A stretch of 64,000 bases of DNA from an uncultured Eudoraea sp. (GCF_947258925.1 NZ_CAMYKG010000007.1:1-64000), one strand, 5' to 3'. Positions 35,073 to 44,766 are shown, numbered from the stretch's first letter. Program-made: numbers and translations. Notes: generated by a model from the sequence alone, not told the origin.

Positions 35073-35933
35073 ATGAAAAATTGGAAATTATATGGCCTGT
35101 TGATGGTTTTTGTCCTTGTTTTTACAACTTCTTGTGACAATTCAGATGATAGTGCCGAAGCAGCAAATGAACTCGCACTTCCCCTTTATGAATCTATGGT
35201 TATAGATTTTGGAGATTTTGCTGACAATCCGGATTCCGGAAAATCTGCTTCTTTAGTATACGATAACAAAGCTCCCAATGGAAATTGGTTTTTTTCTCAA
35301 ATTGTTGTCGGTGTTTGGAATTCTGCACTTTTCAACACCTTAGCCGTACCTGTAGCTTCATTTAAGGCTGCATTTTCACAATCTCCAGAAAACCTGGGGG
35401 AAAATACCTGGCAGTGGATTTACAGTGTCGATGGCTTTACGAGTGAATACACAGCACGACTTACAGGAACCGTAACCGGTGAAGAAGTTTTATGGGAAAT
35501 GTATATTACCAAAATGGGTATTGGTGCATTTGAAGAGTTTTTATGGTTTACGGGAAGTTCTTCCATGGATGGAAATAGTGGTTATTGGTTATTGAATCAA
35601 AGCCCGGAAATGCCTGAAGCTATGTTAAGAATTGACTGGGAACGGACTAATGACGAAATTGGTAATATCCGATATACCTGGGTAAGGGAATTGGATGAAC
35701 AGGAAAATGACGATGTGTTCAAAGACAGCTATCTGGAATATGGTCTTCAGGATGGAGATCTGGATGCCTATTTCAATGCATATACCTATGACAGGAACAG
35801 AGAGGCTTTTAGTGATGTAAGGATTGAATGGAGCAGAGAAACCTTTGTGGGCAGAGTAAGGGCCTTTGATTATTTTGAGGATGAAGAATGGCATTGCTGG
35901 GATAGTAACGGAGACGATATACAATGTGAGTAA
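35073..35933 (+). CDS. Lipoprotein of unknown function
   Basis: 286 aa with a lipobox FTTSCDN (Cys21). The mature protein is acidic and aromatic, with Trp-rich segments (NTWQWIYSVDGF, NIRYTWVRELDEQEN, EEWHCWDSNGDDIQCE). It has a possible beta-barrel or beta-sheet fold such as a lipocalin-like sheet. No domain recognised. Monocistronic: a strong terminator follows at 35955. Confidence 0.72.
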   Translation: MKNWKLYGLLMVFVLVFTTSCDNSDDSAEAANELALPLYESMVIDFGDFADNPDSGKSASLVYDNKAPNGNWFFSQIVVGVWNSALFNTLAVPVASFKAAFSQSPENLGENTWQWIYSVDGFTSEYTARLTGTVTGEEVLWEMYITKMGIGAFEEFLWFTGSSSMDGNSGYWLLNQSPEMPEAMLRIDWERTNDEIGNIRYTWVRELDEQENDDVFKDSYLEYGLQDGDLDAYFNAYTYDRNREAFSDVRIEWSRETFVGRVRAFDYFEDEEWHCWDSNGDDIQCE

Positions 35934-35954
35934 CCCGTCATTCTAAGAAAATAG

Positions 35955-35990
35955 AACCCTGCTTCCTTTATAAAGATGCAGGGTTTTTTT
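35955..35990 (+). terminator. Rho-independent terminator after the lipoprotein gene
   Basis: AACCCTGC (35955-35962) pairs with GCAGGGTT (35978-35985), loop 15 nt, then TTTTT. Reads rightward, 21 bases after the stop. Confidence 0.85.
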
Positions 35991-36081
35991 GTGCCTAATT
36001 CCTGCTTCAGAAGGCATATCCCCGGATTAATAATGTTTTGGACATTTTGTATCTTTTCAAAATAAAATAAATCTTGCCATT

Positions 36082-36774
36082 ATGATCCTGTTTCATCTAA
36101 AACGTATTTTCATCCTTTGTATCCTTATTATTGCTTCCTCTTTAAACGCTCAGGACTGGGCAGATCTTAAACACTTTAAAGTGGCCAATCAAGAGTTATT
36201 GGAGCCTAAAACCAATGAAAACCGCGTTGTTTTTATGGGGAATTCCATCACTATAGGTTGGTCTCATCATAAGCCGGGATTTTTTGAAGGCAAACCCTAT
36301 GTCAATAGGGGAATTAGTGGCCAGACAACCCCACAAATGCTGGTACGGTTTAGACAAGATGTGATTGATTTGAAGCCAAAGGTGGTGGTAATTCTGGCAG
36401 GAACAAATGATATTGCCGGTAATACCGGACCTTCTACCCTGCAAATGATTGCAGATAATCTTATGAATATGGCAGAGTTGGCGGAAGCAAATGGCATAAA
36501 AGTAGTGCTGTGTTCTGTATTGCCTGCTTATGATTATCCATGGCGCAAAGGACTTATGCCCAATAAAAAAATTCCTGCACTCAATAAAATTATTAAGGAC
36601 TATGCCAACAGTAAAGGTTTTGTTTATCTCGACTATTTTTCCGCGATGACCGATGGTAAAAATGGTTTGAAGAAAGAATTAGGGAGCGATGGGGTACATC
36701 CGAATAAAAAAGGATATGAACTAATGGCCCCTCTCGCAGAACAGGCCATTGCAAAAGCTTTAAAAGGCTCTTAA
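36082..36774 (+). CDS. Secreted SGNH/GDSL hydrolase
   Basis: 230 aa. A signal peptide ends ASSLNAQDW. SGNH blocks: block I VFMGNSITIGWS (Ser in GNSI), block II RGISGQTTPQML (Gly), block III ILAGTNDIAGN (Asn), and block V DGVHPNKKGYELM (Asp and His). Esterase/acyl-sugar deacetylase activity is expected. The neighbouring Gfo/Idh gene starts 63 bases later on the same strand. Confidence 0.92.
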   Translation: MILFHLKRIFILCILIIASSLNAQDWADLKHFKVANQELLEPKTNENRVVFMGNSITIGWSHHKPGFFEGKPYVNRGISGQTTPQMLVRFRQDVIDLKPKVVVILAGTNDIAGNTGPSTLQMIADNLMNMAELAEANGIKVVLCSVLPAYDYPWRKGLMPNKKIPALNKIIKDYANSKGFVYLDYFSAMTDGKNGLKKELGSDGVHPNKKGYELMAPLAEQAIAKALKGS

Positions 36775-36837
36775 TTTAAATTTGTACAAGTAATTCTTAC
36801 TCATGGAAACAGAAAACCAGACCTTGTTTAAATAACT

Positions 36838-38010
36838 ATGAAAAAACATATTATTATAATTGCCATTTATACCATTTCTTCACTCTTACTAATGCAAAAA
36901 ACCAATGCACATAGTTTGGATTATAAGCCTGTCCTTCAATCCAAGGAAAGTGGAATTTCCAAACCCCTCAGAGTGGGTGTAATAGGCTTAGTGCACACGC
37001 ATGTACATTGGATATTAGGAAGAGCCGATCGGGGAGACATAGAAATTGTGGGGATCGTTGAACCCAACAGAGAACTTGCTCTTAGATATTCCAAACAGCA
37101 TGGGTATTCCATGAATTTAGTCTTCAATTCAATGGAAGAAATGATTCAGAATACCAATCCTGAAGCGGTGACAGCATTTAACACAATATATGATCACTTA
37201 AGAGTTGTAGAATATTGTGCCCCTAAAGGTATCCATGTTATGGTGGAAAAACCCCTTGCAGTGAGTTGGGATCATGCCAAAAGGATGATTGAATTAGCCG
37301 AAAAACATAAAATATTTTTATTAACAAATTATGAAACTTCCTGGTATCCAAGTAATTATGCAGCATTTAATGATATATATAATTACGATAAAATTGGTGA
37401 GATTAGAAAAATTGTATTCCGAACAGGGCATCAGGGACCGATAGAGATTGGCTGTAATCCGGAGTTTCTGGAATGGTTGACGGATCCGGTTTTGAACGGT
37501 GGTGGGGCCTTAACGGATTTTGGATGTTACGGTGCCAACCTTGCAACCTGGTTAATGAAAGGAATTGAACCAATAAGTGTCGCCTGTACGGTACAACAAA
37601 TAAAACCGGAATTGTATCCCAAGGTGGAGGATGAGGCCACTATTATCCTCACCTATCCCCGATCGCAGGTCATTATACAAGCTTCATGGAATTGGCCCCT
37701 TAGCGTGAAGGACATGAAGGTTTATGGACAGGCCGGTTATATTTATTGCAAAAATAGTGAGGACATGGAAATTCAGGAAAAAGGGAAAAAGCAAAGTGTT
37801 GAACTAAAAGCAAATCCTTTGCCTGAAGCTAGGAATGATCCATTCACTTTATTAAAACAGATAATACATAATGGTTATGACCTGCCTCCATTTTCGCTTT
37901 CCAGTGTTGAAAACAACGCTATTGTTATGAAAATCCTCGAGCTGGCTAAAATATCAGCAAAAACCGGAACTACCGCGATTTGGGATGACTCTCTTGAAAT
38001 CATGAAATGA
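36838..38010 (+). CDS. Gfo/Idh/MocA-family oxidoreductase with signal peptide
   Basis: 390 aa. A Sec-type hydrophobic N-terminus (IIIIAIYTISSLLLM) is followed by the Rossmann VGVIGLVHTHVHWILGRA, the EKPLAVSWDHAK motif and GGGALTDFGCYGANLA. Unlike the canonical GxGxxG, the nucleotide loop reads GLVHTHVHW, without the third glycine, so cofactor binding may differ. Sugar or inositol dehydrogenase-like. It follows the SGNH hydrolase and precedes a glycosyltransferase, suggesting extracellular carbohydrate handling. Confidence 0.88.
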   Translation: MKKHIIIIAIYTISSLLLMQKTNAHSLDYKPVLQSKESGISKPLRVGVIGLVHTHVHWILGRADRGDIEIVGIVEPNRELALRYSKQHGYSMNLVFNSMEEMIQNTNPEAVTAFNTIYDHLRVVEYCAPKGIHVMVEKPLAVSWDHAKRMIELAEKHKIFLLTNYETSWYPSNYAAFNDIYNYDKIGEIRKIVFRTGHQGPIEIGCNPEFLEWLTDPVLNGGGALTDFGCYGANLATWLMKGIEPISVACTVQQIKPELYPKVEDEATIILTYPRSQVIIQASWNWPLSVKDMKVYGQAGYIYCKNSEDMEIQEKGKKQSVELKANPLPEARNDPFTLLKQIIHNGYDLPPFSLSSVENNAIVMKILELAKISAKTGTTAIWDDSLEIMK

Positions 38011-38035
38011 ATAGAACTGCAAAATCTCCCCTTAT

Positions 38036-39043
38036 ATGGAGAATCATTTAATTAGCGTATTAATCCCATTTAAAAACACTGCCGATTTCCTGCCGGAGTG
38101 CCTGGATTCAATTCTGGCTCAAAATTATCAAAACTGGGAAGTAATTGCCGTGGATGACCACTCGACAGATAGTAGTCGATCAATTCTTGATAAGTATTCA
38201 TCCTATGATCCCAGATTCCGGGTCTATTCCAACGATGGAAAAGGTATAATTTCAGCACTTCGAAAAGCTTTTTCTTTGAGTAAAGGTGCTTTCTTGACAC
38301 GAATGGATTCTGATGATATTATGATTTCCAATAAATTGGAAATTATGGTTTCTTCACTGGAAAAGTATGGCGAGGGGCATATAGCGGTTGGTGGCGTTCG
38401 TTATTTTTCGGAACGTGGAATAAGTAATGGCTATGAACGCTATGAAAAATGGCTCAATGAGCTGACTGCAAAAGGAACAAACTATTCGGAGATTTATAAA
38501 GAATGTGTCATCCCTTCACCTTGCTGGATGGTTTTCAGAAAAGATTTAGAAGAATCTGGTGCCTTTAACTCCGACAGATATCCCGAGGATTATGACCTTA
38601 CCTTCCGGTTTTATGAGCAAGGTTTGAAATGTATTCCGTGTAGAAATATCTTGCATTTATGGCGAGACTATGACTGGAGAACCTCAAGAACCAGCGAACA
38701 CTATGCTCAGAATTATTTTTTGCATATAAAGCTACACTACTTCCTTAAGCTTCACCATGATCCCACAAAACCATTAGCTGTTTGGGGTGCCGGAAATAAA
38801 GGGAAAAGTATTGCTAAAGATCTAAAAAACAGAAATATCCCATTTTATTGGTTATGTGATAATCCGCAAAAAATTGGCAAAAATATTTATGGGGTGGAAA
38901 TGAAGCATTTTAATCACCTTCTTCATCTGGAAATGCCCCAAAGCATAGTTACCGTTGCAAATGGAGAGGCCCAGGAAATGATAGTAAATTATTTATCAGA
39001 TTTAAATCAAGCTGCCATGGTGGATTATTTTTTCTTTTGTTGA
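38036..39043 (+). CDS. GT2 glycosyltransferase fused to a C-terminal Rossmann-like domain
   Basis: 335 aa. Residues 1-240 are a family 2 glycosyltransferase (SVLIPFKNTADFLPECLDSIL, VDDHSTDSS, MDSDD metal-binding, PEDYDLTFRFYEQG). Residues about 245-335 form a separate nucleotide-binding-like domain starting VWGAGNKGKSIAKDL and followed by YWLCDNPQKIGKNIYG. It resembles the nucleoside-diphosphate-sugar-linked domain of PglD-type proteins. The two-part build may couple sugar transfer to another step. Starts 25 bases after the Gfo/Idh gene. Confidence 0.88.
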   Translation: MENHLISVLIPFKNTADFLPECLDSILAQNYQNWEVIAVDDHSTDSSRSILDKYSSYDPRFRVYSNDGKGIISALRKAFSLSKGAFLTRMDSDDIMISNKLEIMVSSLEKYGEGHIAVGGVRYFSERGISNGYERYEKWLNELTAKGTNYSEIYKECVIPSPCWMVFRKDLEESGAFNSDRYPEDYDLTFRFYEQGLKCIPCRNILHLWRDYDWRTSRTSEHYAQNYFLHIKLHYFLKLHHDPTKPLAVWGAGNKGKSIAKDLKNRNIPFYWLCDNPQKIGKNIYGVEMKHFNHLLHLEMPQSIVTVANGEAQEMIVNYLSDLNQAAMVDYFFFC

Positions 39044-39197
39044 AACCTTTATTCATTTAATCCATGGCCATACAGGCAAACTGCCTCTTAATATTAATTT
39101 CATTTTTTCAATCCACTCCTTTTACTTCACAATTTTGTCATAATTCCTAGGTATTATCTTCTTATTACTTTATATATTTGTCAAATCAAATTTGGGA

Positions 39198-41120
39198 ATG
39201 CTGTTTAAATATCCGGAACTCCTTTGGGCCTTTTTTCTGCTTCTGATTCCTATTTTAATTCACCTCTTTCAACTTCGGAGATTTAAGAAAACACCTTTTA
39301 CCAATGTAAAACTCTTACATAAAGTAGTAGCCCAATCTCGTAAAAGCAGTACTATAAAAAAATGGTTACTACTTTTCACCAGACTGCTTTTACTCTCCGG
39401 TCTTATCCTTGCTTTTTCACAGCCATATATAGCTAAAGAAGCGGCTATTTACTCAAAAGAAACTGTTATCTACCTGGATAATTCATTCAGCATGCAAGCG
39501 AAAACGGAGAATGGCACACTGCTTCAAGATGCCGTTCAAGGGCTATTGAAGGGCTTACCAAAGGAAAATACATTTAGTCTTTTTACAAATGATAAAGTAT
39601 TTAACGATTTTAATATAGCTGATATTCGTGACGATCTTCTGACGCTTTCATACACCCATGATCAATTAGAAATAAAGGATATATTTCTTAAAGGGCAAAA
39701 CTTCTTCAGTGAGGATGATAATTCAATTAAATACTTAGTTCTGGTCTCTGATTTTCAAAATAGAGAAACGATCCGAGAATCTGACTCCCTGGGCAGCGTT
39801 CAGACTTTTATAGTGCAGGTTATGCCGGAAACGCCGGATAATTCCGTATTGGATTCCGCATTTATTGCCCGGGTAAATCCGTCTACACAGGATCTTGTTG
39901 TGAATTTAAGCACATCCGGAGATTTGGAAAATATCCCTGTTTCATTATACAATGATGATAAGTTAATTGCCAAAACAGCAGCAACTTTTGATAAAAACAA
40001 AAAATCAAATGTCGTTTTTACTATACCTTCTGATGAGGTAATCGTAGGAAAATTAGAGATTTCCGATCTGGGATTAACTTATGACAATCAGTTGTATTTT
40101 AATATTAACCAAAAGGAGAAGATCAAAGTTTTGTCCATAAGCGAATCAGACAGCCAATTTTTAAAAAGGATATATACTGAAGATGAATTCATATATACAA
40201 ATGAGCAACCCAACAACCTGAATTATAGCACCCTGGAGTCACAAAACCTGATCGTATTAAATGAATTGAAGTCTATTCCTGTATCACTAAGTAATACCTT
40301 AACCGATTATACCCGAAAAGGTGGGCATCTACTGATTATTCCTGCTATAGATGCAAATATAGCTAGCTACAATAATTTACTTCATAATTATTTCTCTACT
40401 TCCCTGATAAACAAAATTGAAGGAGAACGCAATATTACCGGAATAAGTTTTGATCATCCTTTGTATACAAATGTATTTGCCCAGAGGGTTACAAATTTTC
40501 AATATCCTAAGGTAACAAGCTATTTCAGGACCAGAACAACAGCGCCTACAATTCTCTCTTTTCAAGATCAATCGGGTTTCCTTGCAGGAGGAGATGGTAT
40601 TTACGTCTTTACGGCGGCAATTAATAGCTCTAATTCTAATTTTAAAAATTCGCCCCTTATTGTTCCAACACTTTATAGTATTGGCGCAAATAGTCTGAAA
40701 TCGACTGAATTATATAATACTATTGGACAGGTTACCACAATAGACGTGAAGGGAGCTACAGGAAGTGATAAAATCCTTAAAGTAAATAAAGGTGACTATG
40801 AATTCATTCCTGAGCAGCAGTCTTTTTTAGATAAAACAGAGTTGAAATTTAACTACAATCCAAATATTGATGGGGTTTTTACAATTAGTGAAGATGAACG
40901 AAAAATCCAAAATATAAGTTTCAACTATCCCAGAACGGAAAGTAAATTTGGATATTCCAGTATAAATCCTCCAGGTACGAACACAAACTTTAGCAATTTG
41001 ACGGAAGTCTTTACAACCATGGAAAAAGACAATAGTGTTACCGAGCTATGGAAATGGTTTACTATTTTTACTATACTTTTCATGCTGGCCGAAGTTCTTA
41101 TTCAAAAATTATTTAAATGA
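39198..41120 (+). CDS. BatA-like membrane protein with VWA-type domain
   Basis: 640 aa using the ATG at 39198. A TTG two codons earlier is possible but less likely. The start MLFKYPELLWAFFLLLIPILIHLFQLRRFKKTPFTNVKLL is the BatA N-terminal domain: one membrane helix, a cytosolic loop, then a second helix (LLLFTRLLLLSGLILAFS). The periplasmic part has a degenerate VWA domain (IYLDNSFSMQ, where DxSxS is preserved as DNSFS). The last residues form a third helix. In Bacteroidota such genes precede a dihydroorotase paralogue, as here. Envelope-stress-related role unproven. Confidence 0.85.
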   Translation: MLFKYPELLWAFFLLLIPILIHLFQLRRFKKTPFTNVKLLHKVVAQSRKSSTIKKWLLLFTRLLLLSGLILAFSQPYIAKEAAIYSKETVIYLDNSFSMQAKTENGTLLQDAVQGLLKGLPKENTFSLFTNDKVFNDFNIADIRDDLLTLSYTHDQLEIKDIFLKGQNFFSEDDNSIKYLVLVSDFQNRETIRESDSLGSVQTFIVQVMPETPDNSVLDSAFIARVNPSTQDLVVNLSTSGDLENIPVSLYNDDKLIAKTAATFDKNKKSNVVFTIPSDEVIVGKLEISDLGLTYDNQLYFNINQKEKIKVLSISESDSQFLKRIYTEDEFIYTNEQPNNLNYSTLESQNLIVLNELKSIPVSLSNTLTDYTRKGGHLLIIPAIDANIASYNNLLHNYFSTSLINKIEGERNITGISFDHPLYTNVFAQRVTNFQYPKVTSYFRTRTTAPTILSFQDQSGFLAGGDGIYVFTAAINSSNSNFKNSPLIVPTLYSIGANSLKSTELYNTIGQVTTIDVKGATGSDKILKVNKGDYEFIPEQQSFLDKTELKFNYNPNIDGVFTISEDERKIQNISFNYPRTESKFGYSSINPPGTNTNFSNLTEVFTTMEKDNSVTELWKWFTIFTILFMLAEVLIQKLFK

Positions 41121-42370
41121 ACATACTTTTAAAATCTGCTACGATAGTTGATAAAACCAACAGTAAACTTCATTTTAAAAAGCGTGATATTCTCATTAGC
41201 AATGGAATTATAGAAAAAATTGCTCCTCTGATTAATCCAGCAAAGAAAATTAAAACCCTTAGCTTAAAAAACCTTCATGTCTCCAAAGGGTGGTTTGATA
41301 GCAGCGTGAGTTTTGGAGAACCGGGATATGAGGAAAGAGAAACCATTGCAAATGGCCTTCAGGTAGCCGGCAGGAGTGGATTTACAGATATTGTTCTTAA
41401 CCCAAACACCTTTCCCGTGCCTGACAGCAGCGGGGCCATTGTATTTTTAAAAAATGCCTCCAGGGGAAATCCAACGAGATTGCATCCATTAGGAACTCTT
41501 ACCATGAAATGCGAAGGTGAGAATCTCGCTGAGCTCTACGATATGAAAAATGCCGGCGCTGTCGGTTTCTACGATTTTAAAAAATCTGTCTCAAATTCAA
41601 ATCTCTTAAAAATCGCTTTACAGTATGCTCAGGATTTTAAGGGTTTGGTGTACTCCTTTCCGATAGATAAACAAATAATGGGTAAGGGAATTGTAAATGA
41701 AGGAGTTCCATCGACAAGGGTTGGTTTAAAGGGAATTCCCTCCATGGCAGAAGAACTTCAAATAGCAAGAGACCTTTTTATACTGGAATACACAGGTGGA
41801 TATCTCCATATCCCTACAATTTCTACTGCCAAATCAGTTAGGTTAATTAATGAGGCAAAAAAGAAAGGGCTGGATGTAAGTTGCAGTGTGGCAATACATA
41901 ATTTACTTTTTACTGATGATGTTCTGGACAACTTTGATAGTAATTACAAGGTCCTGCCACCGCTAAGAACTCGAAAAGATATAACGGCACTATTAAAAGG
42001 GCTTAAAGATGGCACCATAGATTTTGTGACATCGGATCATACGCCTTTAGATATAGAAGAAAAAAGGTTAGAATTTGATTATGCTGCCTATGGCACCATT
42101 GGTCTTGAAAGTGCATTTGGTGTACTAAATAGATTACTGGATACTGAAACGGCAGTAAACTTGTTATCAAAAGGCAGAGATCGTTTTGGAATAGGTCCTG
42201 TAACCTTGGAAGAGGGTTCTCTCGCCAACCTTAGCTTATTTGATCCGGAGACGGAGTATGTTTTAACAAAAGAGAGCTGTGCTTCTACTTCAAAAAACAG
42301 TATGTTCTTTGATCAAAAAATGAAAGGTAAGGTTTATGGAATAATTTCCAACAATCAGGTATTGGTCTGA
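41117..42370 (+). CDS. Dihydroorotase-family protein lacking the metal-binding HxH (pseudo-enzyme candidate)
   Basis: 417 aa, cyclic amidohydrolase fold. In active enzymes the first strand reads DxHxHxREPG. Here it is DSSVSFGEPG (61-70), with both histidines replaced by Ser (63 and 65) and the substrate Arg by Gly67. A later Asp/His SDHTPLD is present, and the TIM-barrel motifs are otherwise recognisable. Metal binding and catalysis are therefore doubtful. It overlaps the BatA-like gene by 4 bases (ATGA). A partner or structural role is inferred, as for the non-catalytic DHO subunits known to support aspartate transcarbamoylase. Confidence 0.87.
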   Translation: MNILLKSATIVDKTNSKLHFKKRDILISNGIIEKIAPLINPAKKIKTLSLKNLHVSKGWFDSSVSFGEPGYEERETIANGLQVAGRSGFTDIVLNPNTFPVPDSSGAIVFLKNASRGNPTRLHPLGTLTMKCEGENLAELYDMKNAGAVGFYDFKKSVSNSNLLKIALQYAQDFKGLVYSFPIDKQIMGKGIVNEGVPSTRVGLKGIPSMAEELQIARDLFILEYTGGYLHIPTISTAKSVRLINEAKKKGLDVSCSVAIHNLLFTDDVLDNFDSNYKVLPPLRTRKDITALLKGLKDGTIDFVTSDHTPLDIEEKRLEFDYAAYGTIGLESAFGVLNRLLDTETAVNLLSKGRDRFGIGPVTLEEGSLANLSLFDPETEYVLTKESCASTSKNSMFFDQKMKGKVYGIISNNQVLV

Positions 42371-42410
42371 TGTAATAATTGCTAAACGATTTATAAATAA
42401 AATTTAGGGT

Positions 42411-42740
42411 TTGAGAGAAGATTCAGGACCAAAGGGCAAAACAACGGCGATCATAGCGTATTTCACAATTATTGGGTCTTTGATAGCAATAACAATGAAT
42501 TTAGAGCCTAAACATGATTTCGCCAGGTTCCATACAAGGCAAGCTTTTGGCCTGCATTTGGTCTTTTTGGGATGTGCGCTTTTTCTGAGCGAATGGTTTA
42601 ATATTTATGTTTGGATAGGCTTATATATCTTCTATTTTGTCCTTTGGATGTATGGTCTTTTGGGCGCATTAAACAACAAAAAACAACCAGTTCCGATCTT
42701 TGGAACATCATTTCAAAAATGGTTCACCTTTATTCAATAG
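42411..42740 (+). CDS. DUF4870/Tic20-like small membrane protein
   Basis: 109 aa starting at TTG (42411). No in-frame ATG lies earlier after a stop. Three hydrophobic segments (IIAYFTIIGSLIAIT, FGLHLVFLGCALFL, VWIGLYIFYFVLWMYGLLGAL) and the family motif HDFARFHTRQAF match DUF4870/Tic20-like proteins. The gene ends one base before the next start, so cotranscription with the esterase is likely. Confidence 0.78.
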   Translation: MREDSGPKGKTTAIIAYFTIIGSLIAITMNLEPKHDFARFHTRQAFGLHLVFLGCALFLSEWFNIYVWIGLYIFYFVLWMYGLLGALNNKKQPVPIFGTSFQKWFTFIQ

Positions 42741-42741
42741 A

Positions 42742-43401
42742 ATGGAAACAGTTCCCTTATCACTATATCACATTATAAAACCTTCAAATAGTAAGAATGG
42801 GCGTCCGCCGGTTATATTTCTATTCCATGGTTATGGTAGTGATGAAAATGATTTATTCTCTTTTGCTTCTGAATTGCCTTCCGATTATTTTATTATTTCT
42901 GCCAGGGGACCATACCCCCTGCCCCCATTCGGAAATGCCTGGTATGCCATTAATTTTGATGCATCATTTGGAAAATGGAGCAATGTAGAACAGGCAATTA
43001 CATCCAGAGACAAAATTGTAGCTTTCATAGATGAAGCATGCAAGGCCTATCATCTGGACGAAGATAATGTAACACTATTGGGGTTTAGCCAGGGAACGGT
43101 ACTGAGCTATGCCGTTGCACTTTCATTCCCGGAAAAAATTAAAAATATTGTGGCCTTAAGTGGGTACATAGATGAGAACGTTTTAAAGGACAATTTCGCT
43201 GAAAAGGATTATAAAAATCTGGATATTTATGCGTCTCACGGACAGGTTGACCAGGTAATTCCGCCTGAATGGGCTCATAAATCAACTGATATATTGCAAA
43301 AGTTAGGTATTAAATTTAAATATGAAGAATTTCCCGTAGGTCATGGTGTTTCTCCTCAAAACTTTTATTCCTTCAGAAAATGGCTTGAAGACAAAATTTA
43401 A
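42742..43401 (+). CDS. Alpha/beta hydrolase, phospholipase/carboxylesterase type
   Basis: 219 aa from the ATG at 42742. FLFHGYGSDENDLFSF forms the oxyanion region, LLGFSQGTVLSYAVA is the nucleophile elbow with Ser in GFSQG. The Asp is in YASHGQVDQVIPP and the His in FPVGHGVSP. This is the carboxylesterase 2 / YpfH family fold, cytosolic. Its final four bases overlap the stop of the convergent gene at 43398. Confidence 0.9.
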   Translation: METVPLSLYHIIKPSNSKNGRPPVIFLFHGYGSDENDLFSFASELPSDYFIISARGPYPLPPFGNAWYAINFDASFGKWSNVEQAITSRDKIVAFIDEACKAYHLDEDNVTLLGFSQGTVLSYAVALSFPEKIKNIVALSGYIDENVLKDNFAEKDYKNLDIYASHGQVDQVIPPEWAHKSTDILQKLGIKFKYEEFPVGHGVSPQNFYSFRKWLEDKI

Positions 43402-43892
43402 TTACTCCTGGTATATAAAAGATGATCTATCACCGTAAAATCTACACTCATATCGTCATTCAACGTATATTTTAAAAGTAGTTCTCCCCAATATTTACCA
43501 TCAGAAAAATCGGTAATTATCCATTGATGATTCAGGATTTTAATCTTATTTATCTTAAAATCATTTTCCATTCCCTCATAAGGAACTAACGGATTATCCC
43601 CTTTTTGCTCATTAGTTTCTAAAAGTTTATCCGAAATATAGCGTGTAGGGTCTGCCATTCCAAGGTGATCATAATATGCCAAAGCATCATCATTGTTCTG
43701 CAGTGAAAAATATTGCATATCAAAAACCTGTAGTTGTAATTTTTGGATAGAATCTTGAAAAACGTTTACTTCAGCCTCCAGGTTCTTAATTTTCAAATCT
43801 CTATTCTCCAACATAGCACTACCACTTACATAGAGGTAGAGCGATATTAAAGCGGTAAAAATAAATAAGTAAATAAAAATTCTGCTTTTCAT
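43398..43892 (-). CDS. Conserved membrane-anchored protein with coiled coil, function unknown
   Basis: 164 aa. An N-terminal uncleaved signal anchor (IFIYLFIFTALISLYLYVSG), a short coiled coil at 30-55 (KIKNLEAEVNVFQDSIQKLQLQV), and a C-terminal globular part rich in aromatic residues (HQWIITDFSDGKYWGELLLKYTL). The conserved-looking segment YYDHLGMADPTRYISDKLLE suggests a periplasmic protein. Homologues are sometimes called hydrolases without evidence. Convergent and overlapping the esterase gene by 4 bases. Confidence 0.7.
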   Translation of the reverse strand: MKSRIFIYLFIFTALISLYLYVSGSAMLENRDLKIKNLEAEVNVFQDSIQKLQLQVFDMQYFSLQNNDDALAYYDHLGMADPTRYISDKLLETNEQKGDNPLVPYEGMENDFKINKIKILNHQWIITDFSDGKYWGELLLKYTLNDDMSVDFTVIDHLLYTRSN

Positions 43893-43941
43893 ATTTTAAA
43901 ATCATCAATTATCCAACTTACTATAACTTCTTTTCTTTACG

Positions 43942-44706
43942 TCAAACTGAAACCACAAGATTGTCATAGGCCAAATGCACATTTTTGGGTAATCTTTCCT
44001 CAACTTCATCATGAAATCCCATATAATGACTGATATGGGATAGATATGCCATTCGCGGTTTAATTCTTTCTATTACTTCGAGGGCCTCTTCCAAATTTAA
44101 ATGTGAATGATGTGGCTCTATTCGCAATGCATTAATTGATAGTACTTTAACACCTTTAATCTTATGTATTTCTTCATCACTGATAGTTTTAACATCAGTA
44201 AGGTACGCAAAGTCTCCTATTCTAAATCCGTATATACGTAAACGGTTGTGGAAAGCTTCAATAGGAATGGCTTGGATATCCCCTATTTTAAATGGAATGT
44301 TATTTTGAATCAGGTTTACCTCTAAGGCCGGGGCCCCAGGATACCTGTTCTCACCGGCAAAAATATAGTCAAATCTTCGTTTCAAGGAACGGATTACATC
44401 TTCGTGAGCATATACAGGAATATCACCTTGTCTAAAGAAAAAGGGGCGTATGTCATCTATACCAGCTGTATGATCCGAATGTTCATGTGTAAATAGGATA
44501 CCATCCAGCCTGGTCACCTTATTCGTTAACATCTGCTGACGGAAGTCAGGTCCGCAATCTATTACATAATTATAATCTTTCCATGAAATTAGAACAGAAA
44601 CCCGAAGTCTTTTATCCTTGGGGTTTGTACTTAAACAAACCGGATGACTGCTACCAATAACGGGTATACCCTGCGATGTGCCAGTGCCTAAAAAAGTAAT
44701 TTTCAA
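43942..44706 (-). CDS. MBL-fold metallohydrolase (PhnP/RNase Z-like)
   Basis: 254 aa. FLGTGTSQGIPVIGSSHPVC at the N-terminus and the metal motif FTHEHSDHTAGIDDI are diagnostic. Further ligands are in AFHNRL, YLTDVKTI and LSHISHYMG. The PhnP-like subgroup hydrolyses cyclic phosphodiesters. No phn genes are close, so the substrate is unknown. Divergent from the gene at 44794. Confidence 0.9.
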   Translation of the reverse strand: MKITFLGTGTSQGIPVIGSSHPVCLSTNPKDKRLRVSVLISWKDYNYVIDCGPDFRQQMLTNKVTRLDGILFTHEHSDHTAGIDDIRPFFFRQGDIPVYAHEDVIRSLKRRFDYIFAGENRYPGAPALEVNLIQNNIPFKIGDIQAIPIEAFHNRLRIYGFRIGDFAYLTDVKTISDEEIHKIKGVKVLSINALRIEPHHSHLNLEEALEVIERIKPRMAYLSHISHYMGFHDEVEERLPKNVHLAYDNLVVSV

Positions 44707-44766
44707 CCTGTCATCTATTTATTTCAAATTTATAACTTATTTATTTAATAGATACCCCAATCTTAT

